Source: an uncultured bacterium
GTDB lineage: Bacteria > Planctomycetota > Phycisphaerae > Phycisphaerales > UBA1924
Assembly (NCBI GenBank): GCA_903834785.1
Contig: CAILKP010000116.1
Span: 1-62,292, forward strand
Direction of reading: 5' to 3'
Length of the DNA: 62,292 bases
Both the position numbers and the translations under genes were made by a program. Each line of letters opens with the position of its first letter. The stretch's first letter is position 1. Of the stretch, positions 26,822 to 37,475 are shown one piece after another. Under the pieces are notes generated by a model, which worked only from the letters and a program-made list of their open reading frames with translations, did not search any database and had not been told where the DNA came from.

Positions 26822-26861
26822 ATCTGGGCCTGGTGGTGAGCGGGTTCAGGAGTTTTCGTCC

Positions 26862-28295
<1,434 letters not shown>

Positions 28296-28389
28296 TTCAC
28301 ATTCAATGTCGTGTCCTCGGACGGTGCCCGCTCGGGACCCGGCGATGTGTTGCGCAAGTTGATCGCATGTCGGCCCGCCTCACCTCAAC

Positions 28390-29814
28390 TCACCCTGCCT
28401 GCATCAGTTCGGCCAGGGCAAAGGCCATCTCCAGTGCTTGGTCGTAGTTCAGTCGCGGGTCGCACAGCGACGCGTAGTTGCGAGACAGGTCCGACTCGCT
28501 GAGGCCCGTGGCCCCGCCGATGCACTCCGTCACGTCCTCGCCGGTCATCTCAAAGTGCACGCCGCCCAGGCGCGAGCCCGCCGCACGGTGGATCCGCCAA
28601 CTGGCCATCAGTTCGCCGAGGACATCGTCAAACGAGCGGGTCTTGATGCCCGAGGCCGTGGAGATGGTGTTGCCGTGCATGGGATCGCAGACCCACAGCA
28701 CGGGGCCGGCGCGGTTGCCCACGCCCTCGATCAGGCCCGGCAGCACGCGCTCCACATTGGCGCGGCCCAGTCGGGCGATGAGCACCAGTTTGCCCGGCTC
28801 GCCGCCGGGGTTCAGCGTGCTGGCCAGCTTCAGCACCGTTTCGGCGGTGGTGCTGGGGCCGATCTTCACACCCACCGGGTTGCGGATGCCCCGGAAGTAT
28901 TCCACGTGTGCCCCGTCGAGCTGTCGCGTGCGCTCGCCGATCCAAGGCAGGTGCGTGCCGAGGTTGTAATGCCCTGTCCGCCGCGGCACGGTGCGAGTGA
29001 GCGCACTTTCGTAGTACAGGTTCAGCCCCTCGTGACTGGTGAACAACTCCACACCGTGCGTGCTGACCTGCCCGGCGCCATTGGTCGGTGGTTCGGCGCC
29101 GGCCGTGCCTTCCATGGCGTTCATGAAGGCCAGGCCATCGTGCACCCGGGCGGTCAGCTTCTCGTAGGCACCGCGCACCTCCGGCCGCAGGGCGGCGTGG
29201 CGCAGGAAACCCAGATCCCAGTACTCCGGATGGTGAATGTCGGCGAAGCCGGCATCCAGCAGCGACCGCACAAAGTTGAGCGTGAGTCCCGCGTGCCAGT
29301 AGGCATCGACCATGCGCTCTGGGTCCACGCGGCGGGCGGCAGCCGAGAAGTCCGAGCGGTTGTACAAGTCGCCGAAGTAGCTGGGCAGCGTCGTTGTCGC
29401 CCCCGAATCGCTCCGCGTCTCCGTCAGGTTCGAGCGCGGCTTGGCGTACTGCCCGGCCAGCCGGGCCACGCGGATGACCGGCTGCTTGCCGGCGTAGACC
29501 AGCACCAGCGACATCTGCAGGATGATCTTGAGTTTGGCGGTGATGGCGTCGGGCGCACAGTCGGCCAGCGTTTCGGCGCAGTCGCCGCCCTGGAGCAGGA
29601 ACCGCCGCCCCGCCTGGGCATCGGCGATGAGCGTCTTGAGCCGCTCGATCTCCCAACTGGTCACCAGTGGCGGCAGCCCGGCCAGCCGCTTCATTGCGGG
29701 GGTCGGATCCGCCGGCGCCAGCCCGGCCGAAACCACCTCATAAGGCATCGCGGTGGCGGCACTGGGCCGGCCCTGCCAGGAAAGCGGGTGCCAGGATGGA
29801 GTGGCGGGGGTCAT
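28390..29814 (-). CDS. Class II 3-deoxy-7-phosphoheptulonate (DAHP) synthase
   Basis: A 474-residue type II (plant-like) DAHP synthase. It condenses phosphoenolpyruvate and erythrose 4-phosphate, the first step of the shikimate pathway. Family blocks seen are an N-terminal W-x-P-x-S-W segment, LLQGGDCAE, RVARLAGQYAKPRS, a central GxHLPWIGERTRQLDGAHVE, VGVKIGP and WVCDPMHGNT. The metal-binding Cys, His, Glu and Asp fall in these blocks. An ATG 18 codons earlier (29868) also exists; the one at 29814 matches the usual start. No other aro genes are nearby. It converges with asnS (94-base gap). Confidence 0.93.
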   Translation of the reverse strand: MTPATPSWHPLSWQGRPSAATAMPYEVVSAGLAPADPTPAMKRLAGLPPLVTSWEIERLKTLIADAQAGRRFLLQGGDCAETLADCAPDAITAKLKIILQMSLVLVYAGKQPVIRVARLAGQYAKPRSNLTETRSDSGATTTLPSYFGDLYNRSDFSAAARRVDPERMVDAYWHAGLTLNFVRSLLDAGFADIHHPEYWDLGFLRHAALRPEVRGAYEKLTARVHDGLAFMNAMEGTAGAEPPTNGAGQVSTHGVELFTSHEGLNLYYESALTRTVPRRTGHYNLGTHLPWIGERTRQLDGAHVEYFRGIRNPVGVKIGPSTTAETVLKLASTLNPGGEPGKLVLIARLGRANVERVLPGLIEGVGNRAGPVLWVCDPMHGNTISTASGIKTRSFDDVLGELMASWRIHRAAGSRLGGVHFEMTGEDVTECIGGATGLSESDLSRNYASLCDPRLNYDQALEMAFALAELMQAG

Positions 29815-29894
29815 CGTCCCTGTCAGTCGGTCAGAGGGTGGGGGCTGGATCAGTCCTGAGCGGCTCATTACGGGCTCAGGAGCGGTTGCTGGCA

Positions 29895-29924
29895 AGAAAA
29901 AAGCGGCCGTAAATCGGCCGCTTT
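29895..29924 (-). terminator. Rho-independent terminator (minus strand)
   Basis: AAAGCGGCCG (29900-29909) and CGGCCGCTTT (29915-29924) form a 10-bp stem with a five-base loop. On the minus strand it is followed by TTTTTT. It lies 158 bases downstream of rpsT and just upstream of the DAHP synthase gene, which it separates from rpsT. Confidence 0.8.
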
Positions 29925-30081
29925 CCTACAGAATCTCTCTATCGCTCCTCCCAAGATCTCCCCCGGAGGTCCGTTTTTGCGGTTCAGGCCCGAGGTGAGT
30001 CGGGAAATCCCTTGCCGCCGGAGTGTCCGGTGCTGTGCTCCGCTCTTGACGACCAGCGGGTGAGCCTGGCCGGAAGCGGGA

Positions 30082-30390
30082 TCAGCTCTTCTTAGCCTTG
30101 CCCTTGGCGGCAACCGGGCCGGTGCCCAGCTTCTTGGCCTTGAGCTTGGCGTTCAGGCGGCTCTTGCGGCGGGCGGCCTGATTCTTGTGAATCGTGCCCT
30201 TGCTCGAGGAGCGGTCGATGGTCTGGGCGGCCTTGCGGAAGGCGGCGGTCGCGTCCTCGATCGACGCGTGCGACAGCTTGTCAGTGAAATCCTTGATCAC
30301 CTCGCGCATCAGCTTCTTGCGCCAGCGGTTGCGGGCGTTGCGCTTCTCTTCCTGACGGACACGCTTGTTGGCGGAAAGTGAGTGAGCCAT
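30082..30390 (-). CDS. rpsT: 30S ribosomal protein S20
   Basis: A 102-residue, very basic protein starting MAHSLSANKR. S20 landmarks include KRVRQEEKRNARNR and a KGTIHKNQAARRKSRL segment. It binds 16S rRNA early in small-subunit assembly. It is slightly longer than the E. coli protein (87 residues) because of a Lys/Ala-rich C-terminal tail. It is transcribed alone, with a terminator downstream. Confidence 0.95.
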   Translation of the reverse strand: MAHSLSANKRVRQEEKRNARNRWRKKLMREVIKDFTDKLSHASIEDATAAFRKAAQTIDRSSSKGTIHKNQAARRKSRLNAKLKAKKLGTGPVAAKGKAKKS

Positions 30391-30569
30391 TGGTTCAGAT
30401 CAGTTCGGCAAGGGGACGATGAACAACCGGCAGCCGGTACGGCCGGATCCGGCGATTTCGCGCCGGACCGGGTCGGGATGTTAGCAGCGCGGGCCCCGCC
30501 GTTCAACCCCCAAGCCGGCCGTTCCTTGCCTGAGGGCTACGGGCTTGCTAGAATCCCTTCCAACGCCTT

Positions 30570-30643
30570 GCGGGCGTAGCTCAATTGGATAGAGCATCTG
30601 ACTACGGATCAGAAGGTTAGGGGTTCGACTCCCTTCGCCCGCA
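30570..30643 (+). tRNA. tRNA-Arg (anticodon ACG)
   Basis: A full cloverleaf can be folded. The acceptor stem is GCGGGCG (30570-30576) with CGCCCGC (30636-30642) and discriminator A30643. The D-arm is GCTC/GAGC. The anticodon stem TCTGA/TCAGA encloses loop CTACGGA, and the T-arm is AGGGG-TTCGACT-CCCTT with one wobble. Anticodon ACG (inosine-modified in most bacteria) reads CGU, CGC and CGA. CCA is not encoded. Confidence 0.95.
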
Positions 30644-30654
30644 TTGCCTGCACC

Positions 30655-30689
30655 GAGGCCGCCAGTTTCTGGCGGCCTCCGGTCGTTTT
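30655..30689 (+). terminator. Terminator after tRNA-Arg
   Basis: GAGGCCGCCAG (30655-30665) and CTGGCGGCCTC (30669-30679) form a perfect 11-bp stem with a TTT loop. A T-tract (30686-30689) follows after six bases. Confidence 0.7.
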
Positions 30690-30844
30690 GGGGACAAGTC
30701 CGCACTTGCCGGCACGATTTCAGCGGTCCCGTCCTCGACTCCTGATCGCGGCCGCCCATAACCTCCGCTGCAGGCACGCTCGTGCCTCAAGTTATCGGAC
30801 TGCGGGCCGCCCGCTGCGGCCAGTGCTTTCTTCCAGATTCTGGT

Positions 30845-31159
30845 ATGACCGTCGCCTTTCGCCATCTGGCACTGCTGACGCGCATCGCTTTGGCCACGTT
30901 TTGGGCCTTGCTGCTGTGTCTTGGCGGGCTGGGGCTCATTTTCGACTGGGCGGCCAAGTTCCCTGCCGCGGCGTGGGATTGCCGGCTGGCTGGTGTCACG
31001 CTGCTGTGTTTCGGTCAGTTTGTCTTTATCGCGGTGGTGGCCGACCGGCTGTGGCCCCGGGCCTCGCCCCGGGTGACCTGGCCGGTGCACCTGACCTTGG
31101 GTCTGTTTGCCCTGCTCGGTCTGGGCATCCTGCTGGCGGGCATGATCGGCCGGGCGTAA
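30845..31159 (+). CDS. Small membrane protein of unknown function
   Basis: A 104-residue protein with three hydrophobic segments (about residues 10-35, 45-68 and 82-103) separated by short charged loops. I recognise no family. The start is the ATG at 30845; upstream codons in the same frame are unlike membrane sequence. It is followed 60 bases later by the DUF3299 gene, also membrane or envelope associated, so the two may be co-transcribed. An overlapping 224-codon frame on the same strand is judged a shadow. Confidence 0.55.
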   Translation: MTVAFRHLALLTRIALATFWALLLCLGGLGLIFDWAAKFPAAAWDCRLAGVTLLCFGQFVFIAVVADRLWPRASPRVTWPVHLTLGLFALLGLGILLAGMIGRA

Positions 31160-31219
31160 TGGCAGCGGACTGGCCGTGTTGTCCTGCAACGCGACGTCGG
31201 TGCTCCCGTACGCTTGTGC

Positions 31220-32233
31220 ATGCGGATCTTCTGGGCATTGCTGTCGGTTCTGATTGCGGGTGGTGTGCTGTTTGTCATGCTTCCAGCCTCCAGTGGCGGC
31301 GGTGGGGCGGCTCGTCCGTCGCAGCAAACTGCCCCCGCGCAGCAGACGGCGCCCAAGGCTGACGCAACCACAGCCACGGCGAGCACGCTGGCGCGGCCCG
31401 CGGAACCAACTGCGGCACCTGTTGCCACGGTTCCAGCGGTGAGTCCCGCGGCGAAGGCCGATGAAGCACAAGTGCCAGCCCGACCGGAACAGGGTGAGGT
31501 TGCTCCGGTTGCCGCGGCCCCGGCCACGGTCCAGCACGGCAGTGAGGAGCCCAAAGCTCCAGCGAGCACCGCAACTGCCTCGACGTCAGCGCTGGCATCT
31601 CCGGCCAACGCCACGACCGCCGCGGCCTCGCCGACATCGCAGCCAGCCGCACAGATCGTTCTGCCCGGCTCCGACAGCCCCTTTGAGCAGGCCATCGGTG
31701 CTGGCGGCGACCCCGTCACGCTTGCCGAGCACGCGGTTTTCAAGGGTGACAAATCGATCCCATCCAAGGCGCTGCGGAAGCCCGACGGTTCGCTGCTGAT
31801 CGACGGCCGCTTTGTCGTTACGGGCGCTGGAACCGCCGCCGAGCCGTACGTGGTGCCGTGGGACATGATCGTCTCGGCCCAGGAGACGTTCAAACCCCGC
31901 CTGGGCATGAGCAAGCTGCCCCAGCGGGTGACGATGCTTGACGGCAAACACGTGAAGATTGCCGGCTTTGTGGCCTTCCCGCTCACGGCGACGAGCCCCA
32001 AAGAGGTGCTGGTGATGCTGAATCAGTGGGATGGCTGCTGCATCGGTACGCCGCCGACGCCGTACGACGCCGTGGAGGTCAAGCTGGCCGCTCCGGCAAC
32101 GGCTGGGCAAAAGGTGATGACCGCCGGGGCCGTGACGGGAATTTTCCGCGTTGACCCGTATGAAGATGGCGGATGGCTCCTTGGGCTGTATCTCATGGAG
32201 GACGCCAAGCTCTCGGGCACCGAAGGGCTTTGA
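31220..32233 (+). CDS. DUF3299 domain protein, exported
   Basis: A 337-residue protein with an N-terminal hydrophobic signal or anchor (residues 2-22). A low-complexity Ala/Pro/Thr stretch (about 25-155) follows. The conserved C-terminal domain (about 190-335) has KLPQRVTMLDGKHVKIAGF, WDGCCIGTPPTPYD and a final LYLMEDA. This matches DUF3299, a periplasmic OB-like domain often near ABC exporters and membrane-fusion proteins; its biochemical role is not known to me. The paired cysteines in the CCIG motif could bind metal or form a disulfide. The ATG at 31220 is preferred to a TTG two codons earlier. An HlyD-like adaptor follows 84 bases later. Confidence 0.75.
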   Translation: MRIFWALLSVLIAGGVLFVMLPASSGGGGAARPSQQTAPAQQTAPKADATTATASTLARPAEPTAAPVATVPAVSPAAKADEAQVPARPEQGEVAPVAAAPATVQHGSEEPKAPASTATASTSALASPANATTAAASPTSQPAAQIVLPGSDSPFEQAIGAGGDPVTLAEHAVFKGDKSIPSKALRKPDGSLLIDGRFVVTGAGTAAEPYVVPWDMIVSAQETFKPRLGMSKLPQRVTMLDGKHVKIAGFVAFPLTATSPKEVLVMLNQWDGCCIGTPPTPYDAVEVKLAAPATAGQKVMTAGAVTGIFRVDPYEDGGWLLGLYLMEDAKLSGTEGL

Positions 32234-32317
32234 CGCGTTCTCCAGAAGCGGCGAGCTTCGCACTTCGCTGGTCCGGGTTCTGCAACAGGCGAGCCCGGAT
32301 AACGAATAGGCAGTTCC

Positions 32318-34060
32318 ATGGCACGCTCGAAAGTTCTCATCTCGGGTGTCAGCGTCCTGGGGCTTGTCCTAGCTGCCGGTGGTCTGGCCGTGGTGCTTGG
32401 CGGCTCAGGGGCTTCAGTCCAGCCCGCAAGCGGTACGGATTCGAGCACGCCTGAGGACACCGCGATCGTCAAGAAGACGAGCTTCGTCATTTCGCTGAAC
32501 GCCACCGGCGACATCTTCGCCGTTGAGCAGGTTGAACTGCGTAATGAACTCGGCCTTGATGCCAAGATCCTCGAGCTGATTCCGGAGGGCACCAAGGTCG
32601 AGAAGGACGCGATCGTCGCCCGTCTTTCGAGCGAAGAGGTTGAGAAGCAGATCAAAGAGGAGGCGTCGGCCGTCGAGACCGCCCGCTCCGAACTCTCGGC
32701 CGCGCAGGCCGGCATCGAGATTCAGCGCAGCGAGGCGGAGTCCGCGCTGCGCAAAGCCCAGGTCACGCTGGAGCTGGCGCGGCTCGAGCTTCGCAAATGG
32801 ACGGAGGGTGAGGTCGTTGCCCGCCGCCAGAAGCTGGCGTTGGAACTCGATGAGGCCCGCACCGAGGTTTCTCGCACCACCGAAAAGCTCACGCAGGCTA
32901 CATCGCTCAAGAAGCAGGGCTTCATCTCATCGGACGACTTTCAGGCGGCCGAACTGGCCAAACGCAAGGCCGAGGGTGCGCTCTCGACGACCGTCCTCAA
33001 TGGCACGATGTTCGAGAACTTCGAGCTGCCCAAGGAAACCCGCACCAAGGAGAACGCCGTCGCGGAAGCCGAGGGCGAACTGGAGCGGACGAGCAAGAAG
33101 AACGAGAGCACGCTGGCGCAGAAGGAAGCCGAACTGGCCAACCGCAGGCGGCAGATGGAGCTGCGCGAGCAGGCCATGAGCAAGCTCGCCGAGATGCGCG
33201 ACAAGGCCGTGCTCAAGGCCCCGGTCGCCGGTATGGTCGTGTACACCAGCACCATCAACCGCTGGATCACCGATGACAATCAGCCGTGGCGCGTCGGCAA
33301 GACGATCCACCCCGGGCAGCCGCTGGTGGCCATCCCTGAGCTCGCGTCCCTGGTGGCCAAGGTCAAGGTACCCGAGACCCTTTCTGGCAAGGTCAAAGCC
33401 GGGCTGAGTGCGACCATCCGTGTCGATGCGCGGCCGGGCCAGTTGCTGACCGGCACCGTCGACACCATCGGCACCATGGCCGAGCAAACCTGGGACGAGC
33501 AGGTCCGCTCGTTTAGCATGCAAGTCAAGCTCGGCCCGGAGCGCAAGGCACTGGATCTGCGGCCGTCGATGCGCGTCGAGGCCGAGATTCTGCTCGACCG
33601 AGTGGAGGACGTGCTGGCGGTGCCGGTCACCGCCATCTTCGCTGAGGGGCCGCTGCGATTTGTCTACCGCCTCCGCTTGCCGCTGATCGGGCCCGCCGGC
33701 GGCATGGAGCGTGTGCCGATCAAACTCGGCCGCCGGTCGGACCGGTATGCCGAGGTGCTCTCAGGTCTGGTCGATCGCGACCGCGTTCTCGTTCGCGAGA
33801 TCCGCCCTGGCGAGGTGCCCGCGGCCAAATGGACCGACGAGCAGCTTGCCGCGGGTGGCTGCCGCCGAACGCCGGACGGGGCGATCGTGCTCATCTCCCC
33901 CCCGGCGCCTCCGGCCGAGGCGGATGCCGAGCCAACCACCATCGAGCTTCCCGGTGGCGGCAGTGCCAAGCCCATCCCGGCGGGTGAGGTCACCCCGGCA
34001 GCCCCGGCGGCAGACGCCACGCCGGCGGGTGCAGCGCCGATCGAGCCCGGAAAACCCTGA
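32318..34060 (+). CDS. HlyD/MacA-like periplasmic adaptor protein
   Basis: A 580-residue membrane-fusion protein. An N-terminal signal anchor (residues 5-30) is followed by a lipoyl half-motif (ELIPEGTKVEKDAIVARL), a long alpha-helical hairpin (about 105-300) rich in Lys, Glu, Arg and Ala, the second lipoyl half (VLKAPVAGMVVY), a beta-barrel domain and a membrane-proximal domain. The C-terminus is Pro/Ala-rich. Such adaptors link an inner-membrane ABC or RND pump to the outer membrane. No pump, ATPase or TolC gene lies within the window, so its partner is elsewhere. The upstream DUF3299 gene is on the same strand and probably co-transcribed. Confidence 0.85.
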   Translation: MARSKVLISGVSVLGLVLAAGGLAVVLGGSGASVQPASGTDSSTPEDTAIVKKTSFVISLNATGDIFAVEQVELRNELGLDAKILELIPEGTKVEKDAIVARLSSEEVEKQIKEEASAVETARSELSAAQAGIEIQRSEAESALRKAQVTLELARLELRKWTEGEVVARRQKLALELDEARTEVSRTTEKLTQATSLKKQGFISSDDFQAAELAKRKAEGALSTTVLNGTMFENFELPKETRTKENAVAEAEGELERTSKKNESTLAQKEAELANRRRQMELREQAMSKLAEMRDKAVLKAPVAGMVVYTSTINRWITDDNQPWRVGKTIHPGQPLVAIPELASLVAKVKVPETLSGKVKAGLSATIRVDARPGQLLTGTVDTIGTMAEQTWDEQVRSFSMQVKLGPERKALDLRPSMRVEAEILLDRVEDVLAVPVTAIFAEGPLRFVYRLRLPLIGPAGGMERVPIKLGRRSDRYAEVLSGLVDRDRVLVREIRPGEVPAAKWTDEQLAAGGCRRTPDGAIVLISPPAPPAEADAEPTTIELPGGGSAKPIPAGEVTPAAPAADATPAGAAPIEPGKP

Positions 34061-34288
34061 TTCAGCGTCCAGACAGGTGGTTATGTACACCCCGGGAGTT
34101 CGCCCCGGAGAGGCGATAGCGGGATCCCCGCGGTCCCTGTCCTTGCTACCCTTGCCGCCCAAACTCCAAACACGCCTCCGGCGTGGATGGAGATGGTATT
34201 TGTGCATCCTGTCCGTTGATTCCGATTCTCGATAACCCGACCGCCGCAGGCCCTCCGCCGGCGTTCGAACCACTTGCCCGAGCTTCCC

Positions 34289-37200
34289 ATGTCCCAAGAC
34301 TGGTCTGTTGATCGCGTCCGTTCCACTTTCATCGACTTCTACAAGTCCAAGGCGCACACGTTCGTGCCCTCGTCGCCGGTGATCCCGCACGAGGACCCGA
34401 CGCTGCTGTTTGCCAACGCGGGCATGAACCAGTTCAAGCCGATCTTCCTGGGTCAGGTTGATCCCGGAACGCCCATGGGCAAGCTCAAGCGGGCGGCCAA
34501 CAGCCAGAAGTGCATCCGCGCCGGCGGCAAGCACAACGACCTCGAGGATGTGGGCAAGGACACGTACCACCACACGATGTTCGAGATGCTCGGCACGTGG
34601 AGCTTCGGCGACTACTTCAAGAAAGAGTCCATCGAGTGGGGCTGGGAGCTGCTGACCAAGGTCTATGGCCTGCCGGCCGATCGGTTGTACGCGACGTACT
34701 TCGGCGGCAACCCCAAGATGAACCTGCAGCCGGACTTTGAAGCCCGCGATCTGTGGCTGCAGTTCCTGCCCGCCAGCCGCGTGATCCCCGGCAACATGAA
34801 GGACAACTTCTGGATGATGGGCGATACGGGCCCCTGTGGCCCCTGCTCGGAGATCCACTTTGACCGCATCGGCGGGCGCGAGGCGACCTCGCTGGTCAAC
34901 TCCGGCGACCCCGATGTGCTGGAAATCTGGAACCACGTGTTCATTCAGTTCAACGCCGACCCGGCCGGCCTCAAGCCGCTGCCGGCCAAGCACGTTGACA
35001 CCGGCATGGGCCTGGAGCGTCTGGTTTCGGTCCTGCAGAACAAGCGGTCCAACTACGACACCGACGTGTTCGCCCCGCTGTTCGTGGCCATCGAGCGCAT
35101 CACGGGAGCTCGCAAGCCGTACACCGGCAAGCTCGGTGCGGCGGACAAGGACAACTCCGATACGGCCTACCGCGTCATCGCCGACCACATCCGCACGCTG
35201 ACCTTCGCCATCACCGACGGCGCGCTGCCCAGCAACGAGGGCCGCGGCTACGTCCTGCGTCGCATCCTGCGCCGCGCGGTCCGCTACGGCTCCCAGACGC
35301 TGGGCGCACGCCCGGGCTTCCTGAGCGAACTGGCGCCCGTGGTCGTCGACACCATGGGCGGGTTCTTCCCCGAACTCAAGAAAAACCCCGAGCACGTCAG
35401 GGCCGTGATCCGCGATGAGGAAGAGTCCTTCGGCCGCACGCTGGCGCGAGGCCTGGTGCTGTTCGATGAGGCCTGCGTCCGCAGCTTCACCAAGGCCCGG
35501 CTGATCCCGCACCTGCAGGCCGCGGGCGCCACCGTCACCTCCAGCCGCGAGGGCGGCAACTGGACGCTGGCCATCCACGACAAGGACGGGGTCAAGAGCC
35601 ATGCCGTCTCTCGCCTCAGCGAGATCAACGCGGCCTGGGCCGACGCGTACTTCTCGCCCAGCCGCAGCATTACAGCTGAGGACGCCTTCAAGCTCTATGA
35701 CACCTACGGCTTCCCGATTGACCTGACGAACCTGATGGCCGAGGAACGCGGCCTGAAGGTCGACCAGGCCGGATTCGACAAGCTGATGGAGGAGGCCAAG
35801 GACCGTGCCCGCGCCGGCTCTTCGTTCAAGGGCGGCACCGCCTCGCTGTCGCTGCCCACCGATGCGGTGGCCAAGCTCAAGGCCCTGAACATTGAACCGA
35901 CCGCCGATCTGGACAAGTTCCACGGCCGGCCGATCCGCGCCACCGTTCGCGCGATCTACACCGGCACGACGTTCGAGGATCGGGCCGACGCCGCCGCGAT
36001 GGGCGTGCACCCCGTCGGCATCGTGCTGGACAAGACCAACTTCTACTCGGAGATGGGTGGCCAGCAGGCCGATGAGGGCCGCCTGATCGAGTTCAACATC
36101 CGCATGGGTGATGAGAGCTCCCGCGCCGAGCTGCGCGTGGAGGACGTCAAGAGCTACGGCGGCTACGTGCTGCACGTCGGCCACCTCGTCAAGGGACAAA
36201 TCAACATAGGCGACACCGTCCAGTGTGAGCTTGATGCCACCCGCCGCGGCGCAATCGCCGGCAACCACACCGCCACGCACCTGCTGAACCTGGCCCTGCG
36301 TGAGACGCTGGGTACCGGCGTCGAGCAGAAGGGCTCACAGGTTGCCCCCGACAAGCTCCGCTTTGACTTCTCGCACGGCAAGCCGGTGGAGCACGCCGAG
36401 CTGGAGCGCATCGAGAAGCGCGTGATCGATGAGGTCAAGGCCAATCACACCGTGTACACCGAGCCGACCGAGCTGACGCGTGCCAAGACCATCAAGGGCG
36501 TCCGCGCCGTCTTTGGCGAGACCTACCCCGATCCGGTCCGCGTGGTGAGCGTCGGCCGCCCCGTGGCCGACATGCTCGCGGAGATCGATGCCGGCCGTGC
36601 TGAGCGGACCAGTGTCGAGTTCTGCGGCGGTACGCACGTCACCTCCACCAGCGCCATCGGTGGCTTCTGCCTGGCCGGTGAGGAGGCCGTGGCCAAGGGT
36701 GTCCGCCGCATCGTTGCGCTCACGGGCGTACCGGCTCTGGCTGCCCACAAGGCGGCTCAGGAACTCGGCCAGCGGCTGACCGCTCTGGACGCGGCCCCGG
36801 CCGACAAGCTCGATGCCGAGCTCAAGGAGGTCAAGGGCCAGATCGACACGATGACGCTGCCGCTGCTGGTCAAGCTCACGCTGCGTCAGCAGATCGCGGC
36901 GCTTGAGGAAAAGAAGCGCACGGCCGGCAAGCAGGCGTCCGCGGCATTCGCCAACGAGGTCGTCGCCCATGCCAAGAGTATCGCCCAGAGCACCGAGTGG
37001 GATGCTGGCGTGTCCATCATCACGACCATCAACGCCGGCAGCGACCGTGAGGCCCTGACCGCCGCGCTGAACACGATCCGTGCGGCACGTTCGCGCCATG
37101 CCGTGCTGCTGATCAGCCCGGATGCCGAGGCTGGCAAGCTGACCATCCTCGCCGCGGTCCCTGACACCCTTATCAAGCGGGGCCTCTCCGCCGGTGACTG

Positions 37201-37342
37201 GGTGCGGGCTGCGGCCACCGCCTGCGGCGGTAAGGGCGGCGGCAAGCCCGACCTGGCCCAGGGCGGCGGCACGGACCTGAGCAAGCTCAAGGAAACCATC
37301 GTCGCGGCCAAGGCCTTTGCCTTCGGCAAGTGCCCGAACTGA
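34289..37342 (+). CDS. alaS: Alanine--tRNA ligase, enlarged
   Basis: A 1017-residue AlaRS; most bacterial forms are 860-900. The class II core occupies the first 390 or so residues (FANAGMNQFKPIFLG, GDTGPCGPCSEIHFD, TGMGLERL). The editing domain has the zinc ligands HTATH near residue 658 and CGGTH near 779, and the C-Ala domain follows. An insert of about 65 residues (roughly 395-460), directly before AEDAFKLYDTYGFP, explains part of the extra length; it reads like a small alpha/beta module. The C-terminal Gly/Lys-rich motif (GGKGGGKPDLAQGGG) is normal. The ATG at 34289 is preferred to a TTG five codons upstream. Confidence 0.95.
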   Translation: MSQDWSVDRVRSTFIDFYKSKAHTFVPSSPVIPHEDPTLLFANAGMNQFKPIFLGQVDPGTPMGKLKRAANSQKCIRAGGKHNDLEDVGKDTYHHTMFEMLGTWSFGDYFKKESIEWGWELLTKVYGLPADRLYATYFGGNPKMNLQPDFEARDLWLQFLPASRVIPGNMKDNFWMMGDTGPCGPCSEIHFDRIGGREATSLVNSGDPDVLEIWNHVFIQFNADPAGLKPLPAKHVDTGMGLERLVSVLQNKRSNYDTDVFAPLFVAIERITGARKPYTGKLGAADKDNSDTAYRVIADHIRTLTFAITDGALPSNEGRGYVLRRILRRAVRYGSQTLGARPGFLSELAPVVVDTMGGFFPELKKNPEHVRAVIRDEEESFGRTLARGLVLFDEACVRSFTKARLIPHLQAAGATVTSSREGGNWTLAIHDKDGVKSHAVSRLSEINAAWADAYFSPSRSITAEDAFKLYDTYGFPIDLTNLMAEERGLKVDQAGFDKLMEEAKDRARAGSSFKGGTASLSLPTDAVAKLKALNIEPTADLDKFHGRPIRATVRAIYTGTTFEDRADAAAMGVHPVGIVLDKTNFYSEMGGQQADEGRLIEFNIRMGDESSRAELRVEDVKSYGGYVLHVGHLVKGQINIGDTVQCELDATRRGAIAGNHTATHLLNLALRETLGTGVEQKGSQVAPDKLRFDFSHGKPVEHAELERIEKRVIDEVKANHTVYTEPTELTRAKTIKGVRAVFGETYPDPVRVVSVGRPVADMLAEIDAGRAERTSVEFCGGTHVTSTSAIGGFCLAGEEAVAKGVRRIVALTGVPALAAHKAAQELGQRLTALDAAPADKLDAELKEVKGQIDTMTLPLLVKLTLRQQIAALEEKKRTAGKQASAAFANEVVAHAKSIAQSTEWDAGVSIITTINAGSDREALTAALNTIRAARSRHAVLLISPDAEAGKLTILAAVPDTLIKRGLSAGDWVRAAATACGGKGGGKPDLAQGGGTDLSKLKETIVAAKAFAFGKCPN

Positions 37343-37375
37343 GCTGCGAACTCGCAGCGTCGAACAAGATAGACA

Positions 37376-37418
37376 AAAAACAACGCAGCCCCGGTCGTTC
37401 ACCCGGGGTTGCGTCGTT
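37376..37418. terminator. Convergent hairpin terminator
   Basis: ACGCAGCCCCGG (37383-37394) and CCGGGGTTGCGT (37403-37414) pair over 12 bp with one G-T wobble. On the minus strand it is followed by TTGTTTTTTG, a good T-tract ending the gene at 37476. On the plus strand only a weak T-run follows, after alaS. Confidence 0.7.
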
Positions 37419-37475
37419 TGGAGAGAAAGGCAAAGTTCGGAGCGACCAGCCGCATTCATGACGGCAGTTGCAGGT

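Noticed and set aside
33761..36280. An 839-codon minus-strand frame opposite the HlyD-like and alaS genes
   Set aside because: It is antisense to two strongly supported genes and shows no family motif.
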